In this document: piece after piece, positions 33,000-44,277 of the stretch | Layout: every line of letters begins with the position of its first letter | Numbering within the stretch: position 1 is the stretch's first letter | DNA from: Symbiodinium natans | Lineage: Eukaryota > Sar > Dinophyceae > Suessiales > Symbiodiniaceae | Direction of reading: 5' to 3' | NCBI GenBank assembly: GCA_905221605.1 | Contig: CAJNDS010000890.1 | Location: forward strand, 1,501,357 to 1,565,356 | DNA: 64,000 nt | Notes under the pieces: model-generated | Seen by the model: the letters and a program-made list of their open reading frames with translations, nothing else | Told to the model about the DNA's origin: nothing | Database searches by the model: none | Made by a program: the position numbers and the translations under genes

Positions 33000-33051
33000 T
33001 ACCCCCCTACTATAATCCCGTAAGGACTGTTAGTATAAGGGGCAACATCCC
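33000..33051. mobile_element. family A element, truncated copy
   Basis: Carries the GGACTGTTAGTATAAGGGG-CAACATCC end and the CCCCCTACTATAATCCC interior of family A; the other terminus is missing or diverged. Confidence 0.55.
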
Positions 33052-33334
33052 AAGTTGCGGGGCTTACGTGCTCAGGTGGTCCAGGGCTAGGGTTCAAGGT
33101 GGTTTCGTGAGCTTCGGGTTCAAGGTGGTTTTGGAAGACGAGCCCCAAGAAAGGGTGAATCCAACCGCCCTACACGTTTAGTGTTTAGGGTTTAGGGCTA
33201 ACCCCCTCCCCAAACCCCAAACAACCCTCAACCCCTGATGCTGAAACTGTAAAATCCCCCAAACCCAGCCCGAAACCCTGAATCCTAAACCCAAAACCCT
33301 AAACCCTGAAAAGCCCCTAAAAGACTGCTGCCAC

Positions 33335-33365
33335 CCAGTGTCTTTTGTTGCAAGTCCCAGTCGTC
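33335..33365 (-). CDS. candidate micro-exon
   Basis: DDWDLQQKTL between acceptor ATGCCTGCGCGCAG and donor CACTGG|GTGGCA. Confidence 0.3.
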
Positions 33366-33454
33366 CTGCGCGCAGGCATTGGGGGTGGTGGGGTGTAGGG
33401 CTGAGGGCCTTAGGGTTTAAACTTGAGGCTTTAGGCTGTAGGGTTTAGGCTTTT

Positions 33455-33564
33455 AGGCTTTAGGGTTTAGGGTTTAGGGTTTAGGGTTTAGGGTTTAGGG
33501 TTTAGGGTTTAGGGTTTAGGGTTTAGGGTTTAGGGTTTAGGGTTTAGGGTTTAGGGTTTAGGGT
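33455..33564 (+). repeat. TTTAGGG array
   Basis: About 15 perfect units directly below the 33.57 kb exon. Confidence 0.95.
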
Positions 33565-33570
33565 TCGCAC

Positions 33571-33823
33571 CGTGCCGGCGCTGACGGAGCTGGAGGAGCT
33601 GGAGTACTGTGGTGCCCTGAGCAACCAGTTGTAGCCAATGAGCACCTCCACGAAGTCCATCGCCGTGACGATGTCGAAGATGTCACGCTGGAACTCCTCA
33701 TAGATCGCAGCATCGATCAGCATGGCACACGTGCCGGGGTTGGAGTAGCCGTAGGCGGCCATGAAGCGCATGCCACCAGGTATGAGGCCCAGCGTGAAAA
33801 AGACCCACACGTTTCGTTCCCCC
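33571..33823 (-). CDS. candidate exon, 84 codons, membrane-like
   Basis: Longest convincing single exon in 1-49 kb. It begins ERNVWVFFTLGLIPGGMRFM (hydrophobic helix), continues with AAYGYSNPGTCAMLIDAAIY, EEFQRDIFDIVTAMDFVEVL and IGYNWLLRAPQY, and ends in a Ser run. Acceptor CTCTCACTTTGAG; donor GCACG|GTGCGA, ending in phase 0. Looks like part of a membrane protein; no family could be named. The plus-strand frame 33761-33946 overlaps its start and the upstream region and is less likely. Confidence 0.6.
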
Positions 33824-34717
33824 CTCAAAGTGAGAGCGGAAAGCATTGTGCTTTTGCGCTATCTGCTGCCTTACTGCCCAGTCACCATATTACGCATAAA
33901 ACATAAACGGCGTGTTGGTTTGAAAACTCGCTATGAGCCGGCATAGAATTCAGAAGTTGTTTAGGGTGCTTGTGTGCTTGTCTGCTAAGGCGGGCGTCGG
34001 ATCACTGCTTTGGGACCAGCTAAGTAGAAGCCTCAAACTGGTACCCTGTACTTGCAGGTTCATGGGCGCTGATAACCCCAGTTTTAACTGCGCTTATAAG
34101 CCCCCTAAGTCCCCCCACTAGGTTCTATGTAGACTTATCTTTGGGGCTCAGGAACCGATGAAAGAAAAATCTACTCAGACCACAGCGTGGGGGTTTCCCT
34201 ACCCTAAACCCTAAACCCTAAGCCCTAAACCCTAAACCCTAAACCCTGAACCCCATACCCTATAACCCTAAACCCTAAACCCCAAACCCTGCGGTCCCGA
34301 TCTTTTTGGGTCAAGGGTTTAGGGTATAGGGTTTAGGGTTTAGGGTTTAGGGTTTAGGGTTTCGGGTTTCCGGTTTCGGGTTTCGGTTCAGGGTGTACCT
34401 GCTGGCTCTTTGCAGGGAAGGAAGGGAATCTTGGGTACCTTGTATCCCTGATGCCCTTCAAGGGATGATGCAGGGCACCGAGAAGCCCCTCATTCCCTGC
34501 TAAGGACCAGTTCTTGGAGGTTCCTGGCTACTTGTATCCCCAATTATAAGCCCCCTAAGTCCCCTTAGGGTTTAGGGTTTAGGGTTTAGGGTTTAGGGTT
34601 TAGGGTTTAGGGTTTAGGGTTTAGGGTTTAGGGTTTAGGGTTTAGGGTTTAGGGTTTAGGGTTTAGGGTTTAGGGTTTAGGGTTTAGGGACCCAACACCA
34701 AAACCTAAACTAGGGTT

Positions 34718-34827
34718 ACTTGGAGGTTCACGGGTGCTTATAACCCAAATTATAGATCTACTTATAAGACTTATGGGCTTATAAGTACAGTTATTATTGG
34801 GGTTAAACGTACCCTGAACCTCCAAGT
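34718..34827. mobile_element. MITE-like element, family B
   Basis: ACTTGGAGGTTCACGGG and CCCTGAACCTCCAAGT ends. Partial copies at 34058-34122 and 34515-34566 share CTTATAAGCCCCCTAAGTCCCC. A 120 bp TTTAGGG array (34566-34688) lies between. Confidence 0.75.
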
Positions 34828-35363
34828 GGGGTTAGGGCGAAGGGTTTTTGGCATCCTACAGGCTACAGGCCCTGAACCCGAAGTCTTCACCGAAGGAAAC
34901 TAGCTTTAGGGCTTAAGGGGTCAAGATTCAGGTTCAAGGGTTGCGGGGTTCAAGGGTGCCTGTCTTAGGGTAGAAGCCCTCCAAATCAGTAAACAAGCCC
35001 TAAACCCTAAACCCTGGTAGAAACCCTGAAATCATTCCATCCCTAATTCCTTTAACCTCAAAACAAAAGAAGCGCCTGGCTTCATCATCCGCATGTCCAA
35101 AAGGCGGCCCTGAATTTCCATCGCCGCTTGTCCAAGCCTTGGAGGGGGTTTAAAGTTTAAGCGGTTCAGGGCTTAGGGTTTCGGGTTTCGGGATTTACGG
35201 TTTACGGATTAAGGTTTGGGGGGGAAATCGTTTCAAGCTACCTACATGGCAATACTGAGAACAAAAGTCGCAAAAGCGACAGCAGTAATAGCAGCAATAA
35301 ATATAATAACACCACAAGACCGACAAACCCTAAACCCTAAACCCTAAACCCTAAACCCTAAAC

Positions 35364-35441
35364 CTGATTACTATCACAATGTCAGGGAGCCCTGGGATGG
35401 TGGGAGTGCACTGCTTTGCTATGCCGTCTTGTTTGGCGTCT
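35364..35441 (-). CDS. candidate internal exon
   Basis: DAKQDGIAKQCTPTIPGLPD and then IVIVI from acceptor TTGTGCACGAG to ATCAG|GTTTAG. The frame stays open further upstream as well (VNFFLCTR). Confidence 0.45.
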
Positions 35442-36224
35442 CTCGTGCACAAGAAAAAGTTCACCACGCGCAAAAAAAACGGAAGGTAACAATGAGTTAG
35501 GGTCTTTTAAGGTTTGACGGGCTTAGGGTGTAGGGTTTAGGGTTTAGGGTTTAGGGGTTAGGGCTGAAGGGTTGGGAGTTGGGATTCTTGGCTTTAAGGC
35601 CCTTGCAAGAAGTCAAAATAGCCAGCGCTGCCTCCCTAAACCCTGAACACCAGGGTTTCGGGTTTAGGATTTAGGGTTTAGGGTTTAGGTTTTAGGTTTT
35701 ATGGTTTAGGGTTCAGGGTTTGAACCTTTAAATCCTAAACTCCCCCGAAGCCCTCGCCCTAGGCTCCCTAGATTCTCAAGGCGCGTCCAAGAAGCGTTAG
35801 TTGGCCAAGGTATCGGGGTATCGCCCTCTTCCGCTTCACAACATGCGACTCTCGAGCCGAGATCAACGCACGGCCATGTAGGGATCGCGGAGTTCCGGGT
35901 CCTAGGGGTTATTGGTTTAGGGCTTCGGGATACTTGCGAATTCGGGGCTTTTGGGTTTAGGGTTTAGGGTTTAGGGTTTAGGGTTTAGGGTTTAGGGTTT
36001 AGGGTTTAGGGTTTAGGGTTTAGGGTTTAGGGTTTAGGGTTAGGGTGTTCATATGGGGACTCAGGGTGTCAAGTGTCCGGGCCAAGAGAGAAGGCACCCT
36101 GGAACAAAAAGCAAAAATGAAAACTTAAAACCCTCAATTCTAACGCCCTAAACACGAAAAGCCCAAACTCCAAGCCCTCAGCCCGAAACCCTAAACCTTA
36201 AACCCTAACCATGGACCTCAAGCG

Positions 36225-36287
36225 TTAGGCGCACTCATACTCGTCTTCCCATCTGGACAGCGCTTGGCGGTACGCCTTCTTCAACCT
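36225..36287 (-). CDS. candidate terminal exon with stop
   Basis: 21 codons including TAA at 36227-36225: RLKKAYRQALSRWEDEYECA. The acceptor is strong (GAGCATTCGCTCTGCAG). It marks the end of a minus-strand gene whose next upstream candidate exons are at 37.15 and 38.44 kb. Between 36.29 and 37.15 kb lie an AT-rich stretch with a 77 codon minus frame of doubtful meaning (36538-36771) and a C tract. Confidence 0.5.
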   Translation of the reverse strand, partial: RLKKAYRQALSRWEDEYECA

Positions 36288-36886
36288 CTGCAGAGCGAAT
36301 GCTCTTCAGAGTCAGGTACCAAGCTCGAGTCGAGGGGCTGAGGGTGTAGGGTTTAGCGTTTTTAGCGTCTTGGGTTTTGGGGCTTGGGGGTTTCGGGGTT
36401 TGAGGGTTTAGGGGCTCTGGGTCGGGTTTAGGGGTTTAGGTGTTTCGTGGTTTGGGAGTTTGCGGGTTCGGGGGTGTAGCGTTCGGGCTTAGGGTCTTCA
36501 AAAACTCGAACTTGAACGTTAAAACTAGCAAAACACCTCAACCCCAGAGCCCCACACCCGACACCCCACACTGACAAAACTTTGTTTTTATGAAACGCAA
36601 TATAATACAAATTAAACAAATGAGTATAGCAAGTATGACATCATGTAACTTGACACACGAAATTTCAAAAAGACGTTGGTAGCAATATGATACATGCATG
36701 TGCTGGTGCTTGACGAGAATCATTCCTGTGTCTATTTCATCGACAAGCGTATTTTGAGGTAGAGGTAGCATATGTGCACAGGGATGACAAGGGTGGTATT
36801 CTTAGTAGCAGTTTGAGGTCCCCTAAGGAACCCTAAAAAACCTGAGCCCTAATATGCGGGATGAGAAAAGCTTGCCATGAGGATTC

Positions 36887-37000
36887 ACCCCCCCCCCCCC
36901 CCCCCTCCCCCCTCCCCCCCCCCCTCCCCCCCGCCCCCCCACCCTATCCCACCCTCCCCCTCCCCCCCTCCCCCCCCCCACCCCCTTCCCCCCCCCCCCT
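36887..37000. repeat. C-rich tract
   Basis: C runs broken by single T or A over about 110 bp; Pro-only frames are artefacts. Confidence 0.95.
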
Positions 37001-37152
37001 TATTCCGAGGTACTCGAGGCTCACTTCTGGTGAGGACTCTGCCGTGATTAGGGCTCAACATAAAAAAATGGGTTTGGGGAGCTAAGGGTTTAGGGTTTAG
37101 GGTTTCGGGCTTAGGGTTTAAGGTTTAGGGTTTAGGGTTTAGGGTTTAGGGC

Positions 37153-37219
37153 CAAGGGGCAAGTTGTACTTGTACCCTGGGCTGACGAGGGTGAACTTGA
37201 CTTGGTTGGCGTACCACTC
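37153..37219 (-). CDS. candidate internal exon, possible GC donor
   Basis: EWYANQVKFTLVSPGYKYNL and then PL after acceptor GAAAGCCAAGCTCAG. Ends CCTTG|GCCCTA. Confidence 0.5.
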
Positions 37220-38436
37220 CTGAGCTTGGCTTTCTGCTTGGACTGGCGGGAGCCTCTATGAGGGTTTAGGGTTTAGGGTTTAGGGCTTAGGGCTTAGGGC
37301 TTAGGGTTTAGGGTTTCGGGTTTAGGGTTTAGGGTTCTATTAGGGTTCAGGGCTTGGGGCTTGGGGATCAGGGAGTTGGGTTTAAGGTTCCGGGTCCGTT
37401 TGGGCTTGGGCTTTCGGTGTTGAATGCTTTTTGGTGCCTTTGGGGTTGAGGGCTTCCGGGAAGAGGCTTCACAAGGGGAGGGGGGGAGAAGGGGGGGGAG
37501 GGAGGAGGGAGGAGGGAGGCAAGCAAGTAAGCCCTCACACTCCCCACGCTCTCGAAGGTTCCCCAAGGAAGGCGAAGGGTTCACGGGGTTCCACCTCCTG
37601 TAACCCCGATGAAACCCGACACTGAAAACCAAAAAACGTGCAGTTCTCTTGTGGCCACCATCAACCCGAAAATCTGATTGGTTTAGGGTTCAGGGTTTAG
37701 GGTTTAGGGGTTAGGGGTTAGGGTACATATATCTATACACACACACAATTATATACGAGTAAAATGAAATGAAAGGAGGTTGGTTCTGCGGGGGGGCGCG
37801 GAGGATACCATACTCTCAATGTACAGAACTTGGGCGAACTGCCCACTGAAACCCTCAAGCCCTGAAACCCTAAACCCTAAACCCAAAACCCGAAACCCTA
37901 AACCCTGAACTCGGCTTAGGGTTTAGAGCGAGGGGTTGGGACCCGAACCTGTAAACCCGAAACCCCGAACCCCTAAACCCCAAACCCCAAACCCTAAAAC
38001 CTAAACCCTAATGCTAAGGGCTTAAGGCTGGTTGGGGTGTATGATCCCTGCTTTCCCCCCCCCCCTAGACAAGCAGGGTGTAGGGTTTTTGGGCTTTTGG
38101 GTTTCAGGGTTTTGAGGCTGAAGGAGGCGTAAGGACTTCAGGGTTTGGAGGCTTCAGGGCGGATGCTATTTGCATCCGAAGGGCACCACCCCACTCGCGC
38201 GGACTGCCTCCCGGGCAGGGGATGGCCCTAGAGGCCCTAAGGCCCTACGAGGCCCCGAGGCCCTATTAGGCCCTACGGCCGCATCCTAAGGCCGCACGGC
38301 CCCCGGGAAGACCCCCACGAAGACTTTTAAACGGGTTTTTAGGGTTTAGGGCTTTCGGGTTTAGGGTGTATGCCCTGTGAACCGGATAAGGCTTATGAAC
38401 CACACCAGGTCTCGAGACCATGTAGAACCTTCTAAC

Positions 38437-38599
38437 CCAGGAACCCAGGAACGAAGAAGAAGGATAAGAGGAGTAAGACGAAGAGGGCGGCGACGACGTC
38501 AGGGTTGAATGCGGGAATGATGACAACCAGGAAGATGGTGAAATGTTCTGCATCAAGTTGAAGATGAGTTATGTACATCCAGAGAAACCCCACAAACCC
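38437..38599 (-). CDS. candidate exon, 54 codons, two hydrophobic segments
   Basis: GFVGFLWMYITHLQLDAEHF, TIFLVVIIPAFNPDVVAALF and VLLLLSFFFVPGFL, i.e. membrane segments. Acceptor CCCTAGGCCAGTTGCAG; donor TTCCTGG|GTTAGA. An upstream in-frame ATG at 38647 would allow an unspliced start. Resembles channel or transporter helices; family not identified. Confidence 0.55.
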
Positions 38600-39338
38600 C
38601 TGCAACTGGCCTAGGGTGCCCAGGCCCTTGCTCTGGCATAAGACCAACCCACAGCCTCGACCCTACGCCAACCCTCTGAGCCATCGTTTAAGAACTAAGG
38701 GGTTTAGGGCTTTCGGGTTTAGGGTCCTAGGTCCTAATGAAGACGAAGGCTGAAGATCTTTGCTCCCCGCTCTTAGGGTGTTTCAGGCTTTGCTTACTGG
38801 CGCTTCGAAATAAATAGTACATGATCAATGGCGGATAATAATTAGGTAATAATTGATCGCAAAACAAGATAGCACATAGTAAATGGCAAATGGTACCTCG
38901 TAAATGGTACATTGTATATTATGGTAAATGTGCAGATATGTCAATAGTAACAAAACGCCGTAGGGAACTAGGATTTAGGTACCCTGTAGCCAAAATGCTT
39001 CCAGTGTTTACCAGCACCCCTAAACCCTGACAAGCATAACCCGAAAACCGGAAGAGAAAAAAACGCAACTTGCTGGCTGACGGCGCAGGCCGTGTGCCTG
39101 CGTAGTGCGCCAGCCTAGTTCGTCATGGCGTGAGCTTTCGGGTCTCGCGTTCTGGGGAGCCCTAAACCCTAAACCCTCAGCCCTAAACCCTAAACCCTAA
39201 ACCCTGAACCCTAAACCCTAAACCCTAAATCCTTGAGCCCAGGCCCGAAAGAGCCCTGAACCCCCAAACCGATCTCCAAACCCTAAACCCTAAACCCTAA
39301 ACCCTAAACCCTAAACCCTAAACCCTAAACCCTAAATC

Positions 39339-39401
39339 CCTGCGATTTGGGGGTTGACGGGCTTCAAGGAATGCTCGGGGCTCCTTGAGCTGCATCTTCT
39401 C
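39339..39401 (-). CDS. candidate exon, phase 0, possible GA donor
   Basis: 21 codons EKMQLKEPRAFLEARQPPNR plus R from acceptor CTCCAGGGTTCAG to CGCAGG|GATTTAG. Confidence 0.4.
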
Positions 39402-39492
39402 CTGAACCCTGGAGTTTAGGGTTTAGGGTTTAGGGTTTAGGGTTTAGGGTTTAGGGTTTAGGGTTTAGGGTTTAGGGTTTAGGGTTTAGGGC

Positions 39493-39598
39493 AAGGGGCG
39501 TAAGGGCTTCACGGCCAAGGCAGAGAGCTACACAGAAGAAACCTAAAGCTAATACCATGGAAACAACAAAAGCAACCGAGCAGCACACGAGATGTCGG
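39493..39598 (-). CDS. candidate exon with transmembrane helix
   Basis: HLVCCSVAFVVSMVLALGFF and then CVALCLGREALTPLA: one clear hydrophobic helix. Acceptor AAAACCTAAG. The lower border is inside a telomere array and not resolved. Confidence 0.45.
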
Positions 39599-39805
39599 CT
39601 TAGGTTTTGGGCTCCTAAAACTGTGAAACCGCAGCTTTTTTGAGGGGTGAAGAGGGGTGAAGATTAGGGCTTCTTAAGGAGTAGATTTTGGAGTTTGGCT
39701 TCTCAGATTGTGGGCCTAAAGCATAAACCCTAAACCCTAAACCCGAGACCCTAAACCCTAGACCCGAAACCCTAAACCCTAAACCCGAAACCCTAAACCC
39801 TAAAC

Positions 39806-39869
39806 CCGCCGAGCTGCATCACGTCGCAGCATCCTTTGCCGCCTTGCTGCCGGGCATGAGCCACGTTGC
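39806..39869 (-). CDS. candidate internal exon
   Basis: NVAHARQQGGKGCCDVMQLG after acceptor TGGGCATCCCAG; donor GGCGG|GTTTAG. CCCTAAA lies below and TTTAGGG above. Confidence 0.4.
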
Positions 39870-40265
39870 CTGGGATGCCCAGTTTCAGAGTGGGTTTAGG
39901 GTTCAGGGTCTAGGGGTTAGGGTTTAGGGGTTTAGGGGTTTAGGGTTTAGGGTTTAGGGTTTAGGGTTTAGGGGTTAGGGGTTTAGGGTTTAGGGTTAGG
40001 CTTTTTGGGCCTTTGTCGGGGGGGGAGATGTTTGAAAGTGTTTATGGGACTTTGTTGAGGGGGGGCGGGGGGGTTTTGGGGAGTCGGGTTTAGGGTTTAG
40101 CTTCTGGGTTTTGGGGGTTTAGGGTTTGGGGAGGTTTCGGGTTTGGGGCTTTGTTTGGGGGTTTTATTTTTCTAGGGCAGTAGATCATGAGCATCGACCG
40201 AGGCCCATCTGCCCCCTGACCTCATGACCAAGTACCTGCTGAACCATCGAGGCTACACCGCTTAC

Positions 40266-40297
40266 CTTACTCACGAAATCCGAAATCGCCCAACTCG
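40266..40297 (-). CDS. candidate micro-exon with canonical sites
   Basis: SWAISDFVSK between acceptor TACGCCGTCTGCAG and the canonical donor GTAAG|GTAAGC. Confidence 0.4.
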
Positions 40298-40457
40298 CTG
40301 CAGACGGCGTAGGGTTTGTTTGGGGTTTAGGGTTTAGGGTTTAGGGTTTCGGGTTTCGGGTTTAGGGTTGAGGGTTTAGGGTTTAGGGTTTGGGGTTTAG
40401 AGTTTAGGGTTAGGGTTTAGGCTTTAGGCTTTAGGGCTTAGGGCTTAGGGCTTAGGC

Positions 40458-40529
40458 GGAGCTTTTTTTGAGTTTGTGGTTCTTCGGGTGGGCTGCGGCT
40501 TAGGATAATGGCTCTCGGACACAATGCCA
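40458..40529 (-). CDS. candidate internal exon
   Basis: SRGIVSESHYPKPQPTRRTT and then NSKK, basic. Boundaries approximate. Confidence 0.35.
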
Positions 40530-40964
40530 CGGCTTACTGAGCTCTACACTCCTAAAGGATAGTACCTTCAACCCTACACGTCAAAAACACAGAGCCTTGA
40601 AGCGCCCCTACGAGACCCTCAACCCTAAACCCCTCAACCCTAGAACCCTAAACCCCTAAACCCTAAAACCTTAACCCCCAACCCAAAACCCTAGCACCCG
40701 AACACCTTAGGCCCTAAACCCAAAAGCCTAAACCCTAAACCCTACACCCCAAAACCTTCCCCCCTCAACCCTAGACCCTAAACCCTAAACCCTGAACCCT
40801 GAACCCTAAACCTTTCCCGGGTTTGCGGGGTTGGGGGGGGGGGGGGAACCTAAACCCTAGACCCTAACCCTAAACCCTAAACCCTAAACCCTAAACCCTA
40901 ATCCCTAAACCCTAAACCCTAAACCCTAAACCCTAGACCCTTACCTTGCGGGGTGGGGGGGGTT

Positions 40965-41027
40965 CTTCGTGTTATTGGCGGCTCCGCGACGCTTCACCAG
41001 CTCTATCGTGCGAGCATCCGAGTCGAC
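40965..41027 (-). CDS. candidate internal exon
   Basis: VDSDARTIELVKRRGAANNT and then K after acceptor TCCTCCTTGGTCGCTGGCCAAG. Confidence 0.45.
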
Positions 41028-41486
41028 CTTGGCCAGCGACCAAGGAGGACCCAACGGGTTTAGGGTTTAGGGTTTTGGGTTTAGGGTTTAGGGTTTCGGG
41101 TTTAGGGTTTAGGGCTACGGTTGAGGGTGGTTGCGCCTCTAGGGGACTAGGGAACTAGGGAGGCATATGTACACTTGCCAAAAACTACTTAGCTATGGAA
41201 GACGACATACACTTTAAATCATACAAACAAATCTCTTCTGTCAGTACTTAAGGTTGTTTAGGGTTTAGGTCCCCACACCCGAAGCCCCGAACCCTAAACC
41301 CTGAACTCTTGTACCGGCTTTTGTGGCGAGTACCGACAGTTTGGGCGAAGAAAGGGAAGAGCTGGCTATCAAAGCGTAGGGGTTTTGTGTAAACCCTCAA
41401 CCCTAAACCCTAAACCCTAAACCCCAAACCCTAAACCCTAAACCCTAACCTGAACCCTATGGCCCTATGACCGGTTTAAGGTGCAG

Positions 41487-41611
41487 GCTTCAGAAGCTGT
41501 AGGGCCTGAGGAATCTTCGGGGTTTCGGACGCGACTCACACCTCAAGACGCAGCAACGGCCTGGGCCCCGGGCAGACCAAAACAGCCTCACGACGGCCAA
41601 GTCACGTTTTA
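41487..41611 (-). CDS. candidate exon, about 38 codons
   Basis: DLAVVRLFWSARGPGRCCVL and then RCESRPKPRRFLRPYSF followed by a stop. Another frame has a GGCCCAG acceptor and GAG|GTGTGA donor, so the exact model is unclear. Confidence 0.35.
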
Positions 41612-42302
41612 AGGTTTTGCCGAGACTAGGGCTTAGGGTTCAGGGTTTAGGGTTTAGGGCTTAGGGTCTAGGGTGTTCCATGTAACCATGAATATGGTAT
41701 CTTGGGGAATAATTCTATTTTTGGAGACACCTCCTAAACCTAAACCCCACTTCTTGCAACAGAAGAGGCCCGTCCCTAAACCCTAAACCCTAAACCCTAA
41801 ACCCTCAACCCTAAACCCTGCCCCTGTGAAGGGGGAGAGGGGGCCTCTCATGTTGAAGATCCCCCCCCCCCTACCCCCTAACAAACTTGCGGATATGGAG
41901 GTTTAGGGTTTAGGGTTGAGGGCTGGGGTTTAAGGTTTAGGGTTTAGGGTTTAGGGCTAGGGTTTGTAGGGTTGGGCGTTGAGGGTTTAAGGAGGGGTGC
42001 AAGGCTTCGGGTTTGTAGCTCGAGGTTTGGGTCTGGTGTTTGGGCTTTGGGGTTGCGGGGTCTCCTGTTTCCGGGGAGGCGTTTTAGGCCTGAGGGGCGT
42101 AGTACCGAAGATCTAGGGCTTAAACTGCAACCGCCGGGCATAAAAACCAAACTGGGAAGTCAGGGCGTCTTTGGACGCCAGAGATCGCAGATGTTTGGGA
42201 TAGGGCGTGTCCCAAAAAAACCCTAATTAAATCCCGAACCCTAAACCCTAAGCACCCAAAAGAGCGCTAAGCCCCAAAAGCCCTGAACCCGAGTCCAAAT
42301 CC

Positions 42303-42503
42303 CGGTGAGAGGGTTTTGTTTTTGTTGCGGGTGTTTTTTTGTTGCGGGTGCGGGGCGCCTTTTTTTTTGCTGCGGGTGCGGGGCGGGTTCTGTTTTTTGC
42401 TGGTGCGGGGGCGACACGCGCCAGGTCACTCACTCACCGGGGCGGCCCCCGAAAAAAGCACCCACAGCAAAAAAGCACCCACAACAAAAACAAAAACACG
42501 GGA
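42303..42503. mobile_element. GCTGCGGGTGC element (family F), 200 bp
   Basis: Starts GTTTTGTTTTTGTTGCGGGTG and ends GCACCCACAACAAAAACAAA, an inverted pair. The interior has T8-GCTGCGGGTGCGG units and a GCGACACGCGCCAGGTCACT block. The right 90 bp recurs almost unchanged at 49036-49124. All overlapping ORFs in several frames are repeat translations. Confidence 0.75.
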
Positions 42504-42771
42504 TCCCTCCAAATCCCAACCCCCCCAGCCCCAAACCCTAAACTCCTGTACCCTGAAACCCTCAAACCCATTTAGCCCCTAGGCTCTGAACCCTGCAGCT
42601 CTACATGCCGCCAAGCCCAAACAACAAGCTTGAATCCTGAACCCTAAACCCGAAACCTAAGACCTTCAAGAACAGCTAGAAGCCCCGCTCTCAACCACAA
42701 AACCCGAACCTAGTTCGAGAGCAAGCAAGAAACAAACAAGGAGACCTTGGTTTGGCTCAACGGGGTTTAGC

Positions 42772-42825
42772 CGGGCACCTAAGGCAATGAAATGGGAATG
42801 CGGGCCCCCAGAATTCCTTGTACAC
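42772..42825 (-). CDS. candidate exon, phase 0, GC donor
   Basis: 18 codons VYKEFWGPAFPFHCLRCP from acceptor AATTCTGGGGCCAG to CCCG|GCTAAA. Confidence 0.45.
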
Positions 42826-43051
42826 CTGGCCCCAGAATTTGAGGGCTTTAGGTCCGGTTTTGGGCGGTTTTGCTTGGGGCTTTTCGGATCTACAGCGGGG
42901 AGGATGGTAAAACCCATTAGGCAACTTCAGGATGTAGGGCTTAGGGGTTTAGGGTTTAGGGTTTAGGGTTTAGGGTTTAGGGTTTAGGGTTTAGGGTTTA
43001 GGGTTTAGGGTTTAGGGTTTAGGGTTTAGGGCAGGGATTCAGGCTTCAGGG

Positions 43052-43177
43052 CTTGAATCCCGCCAAAGGGGCAAGATCTTGTATCCTCTCGCCACCGTCG
43101 CAAGCAGCAAAGCCAACCTCAGATCTCGGATTTCCATTGGGGATTCGGACGTCCCCGCCCCCTTTAAAGTCAAGCGC
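43052..43177 (-). CDS. candidate exon, 42 codons
   Basis: ALDFKGGGDVRIPNGNPRSE, VGFAACDGGERIQDLAPLAG and FK. Acceptor TTGTACTTGAAG. Composition is typical of a folded protein; no family named. Confidence 0.55.
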
Positions 43178-43514
43178 CTTCAAGTACAAGTAGGGTTTAG
43201 GGTTTAGGGCTGCTTTGTTATGTCCAGATCGCCTGTTGCTAGGGCCTTCTGACTTGCAGAATTTCCGCTTGGATGCTCTTTAGGGATTGGTGTCGTACTG
43301 GGCTCTCGTGAAGGAACGTAAACTAAGTTACCAGGGTAAGTGTATTGCATTCTTTGAATTCTTTGCTATGTCATGTTTTCATGGGCCAAAAACCCTGAAC
43401 CCTTTGCACCCTAACCATCCAAGAGGGTTAAGGTTTGGGGGCTTATAGGATTTGGGGTTTGGAGATGCTCAGGGCGTGCAGGAGTTCTTGGCTAAGGGGG
43501 CTGTCTAAGCTAGA

Positions 43515-43628
43515 ATGGGTACTTTAGATCCTCATTGTACAGGAGATATGAGGAGAGATGAAGGGGAACGAAAAGGCTTAATCAAATTTCCATACAACAT
43601 TCGAAGAGAAAGGTCTCATGAATTGTAA
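43515..43628 (+). CDS. possible small plus-strand ORF
   Basis: 37 codon ATG-to-TAA frame: MGTLDPHCTGDMRRDEGERK and then GLIKFPYNIRRERSHEL, basic and non-repetitive. Alone on plus in this area; could be real or chance. Confidence 0.3.
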   Translation: MGTLDPHCTGDMRRDEGERKGLIKFPYNIRRERSHEL

Positions 43629-43819
43629 TGGGGACTGCAGCCCGCCAGCTCCGACTGCGACCCCACGCTAAACCCTAAGCCCTAACTAAGCCCTAAACCC
43701 TAAATCCTAAACCCTAAACCCTAAACCCTAAACCCTAGAATCTAAACCCTAAACCGTAAACCTAAACCCTAAACCCTAGAATCTAAACCCCGCTCCCTGC
43801 TGCACAGCGGCCTACACAC

Positions 43820-43909
43820 CGTCGACATTGCAGCCGGTCTGTGAGAACATATGGAAGGCCTGGTGTAAGACAACTTGAGCCATAAGGCTGGTGCCATTGG
43901 TACATACAA
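43820..43909 (-). CDS. candidate internal exon
   Basis: VVCTNGTSLMAQVVLHQAFH and then MFSQTGCNVD, ending GACG|GTGTGT. Acceptor not located. Confidence 0.4.
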
Positions 43910-44012
43910 CCGGGTTCCGGCTTAGGGTTCAGGGTGGTTTTAGGGTTTAGGGTCTAGGGTCTAGGTTCTAGGGTCTAGGGTCGGAGTCCTCCCCAAACCC
44001 GGGCTACCTGCT

Positions 44013-44090
44013 TCATGTGCTTTCAGTTGACGATTCGGTGGCTCCCAACACGCCTTGCTGGCGGCAAGCGGATCGTCCAAGCATGCCAAG
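44013..44090 (-). CDS. terminal exon of a small minus-strand gene
   Basis: LGMLGRSACRQQGVLGATES and then STEST, stop TGA at 44015-44013. It follows the introner-like intron 44091-44226 in phase 0. Confidence 0.5.
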   Translation of the reverse strand, partial: LGMLGRSACRQQGVLGATESSTEST

Positions 44091-44226
44091 CTCATGAGGT
44101 TCGAAAATCTGGTCCCGTTTTTGGGGTATATTGAGGGTTTTAAACGTTAACAAACCCTTTTTTGGGGTAGACGGCCCCTCCTGCTTAGGGTACCCCCACA
44201 AAGGGACCCTGATTTAGAGAACTGAC
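44091..44226 (-). mobile_element. introner-like element, copy 2 (family E)
   Basis: 136 bp, GTCAGTTCTCTAAATCAGGG to CCTCATGAG. Shares start, GGGGCCGTCT core and GGGACCA-ATTTTCGA tail with 30191-30251, plus about 75 bp of extra interior. Exon frames on both sides are open in phase 0. Confidence 0.6.
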
Positions 44227-44275
44227 CATGACCAGGTGAGAGTTGCTTCTGAACGTGCCGACAGGGCAGACCAAT
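44227..44275 (-). CDS. candidate exon upstream of introner-like intron
   Basis: VCPVGTFRSNSHLVM, ending CATG|GTCAGT. Its upstream border touches the family C element at 44278-44349. Confidence 0.4.
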
Positions 44276-44277
44276 TC

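Noticed and set aside
36538-36771. 77 aa minus ORF with a hydrophobic C-terminus
   Set aside because: AT-rich island without splice signals or conserved features; might be real, but nothing supports it beyond openness.
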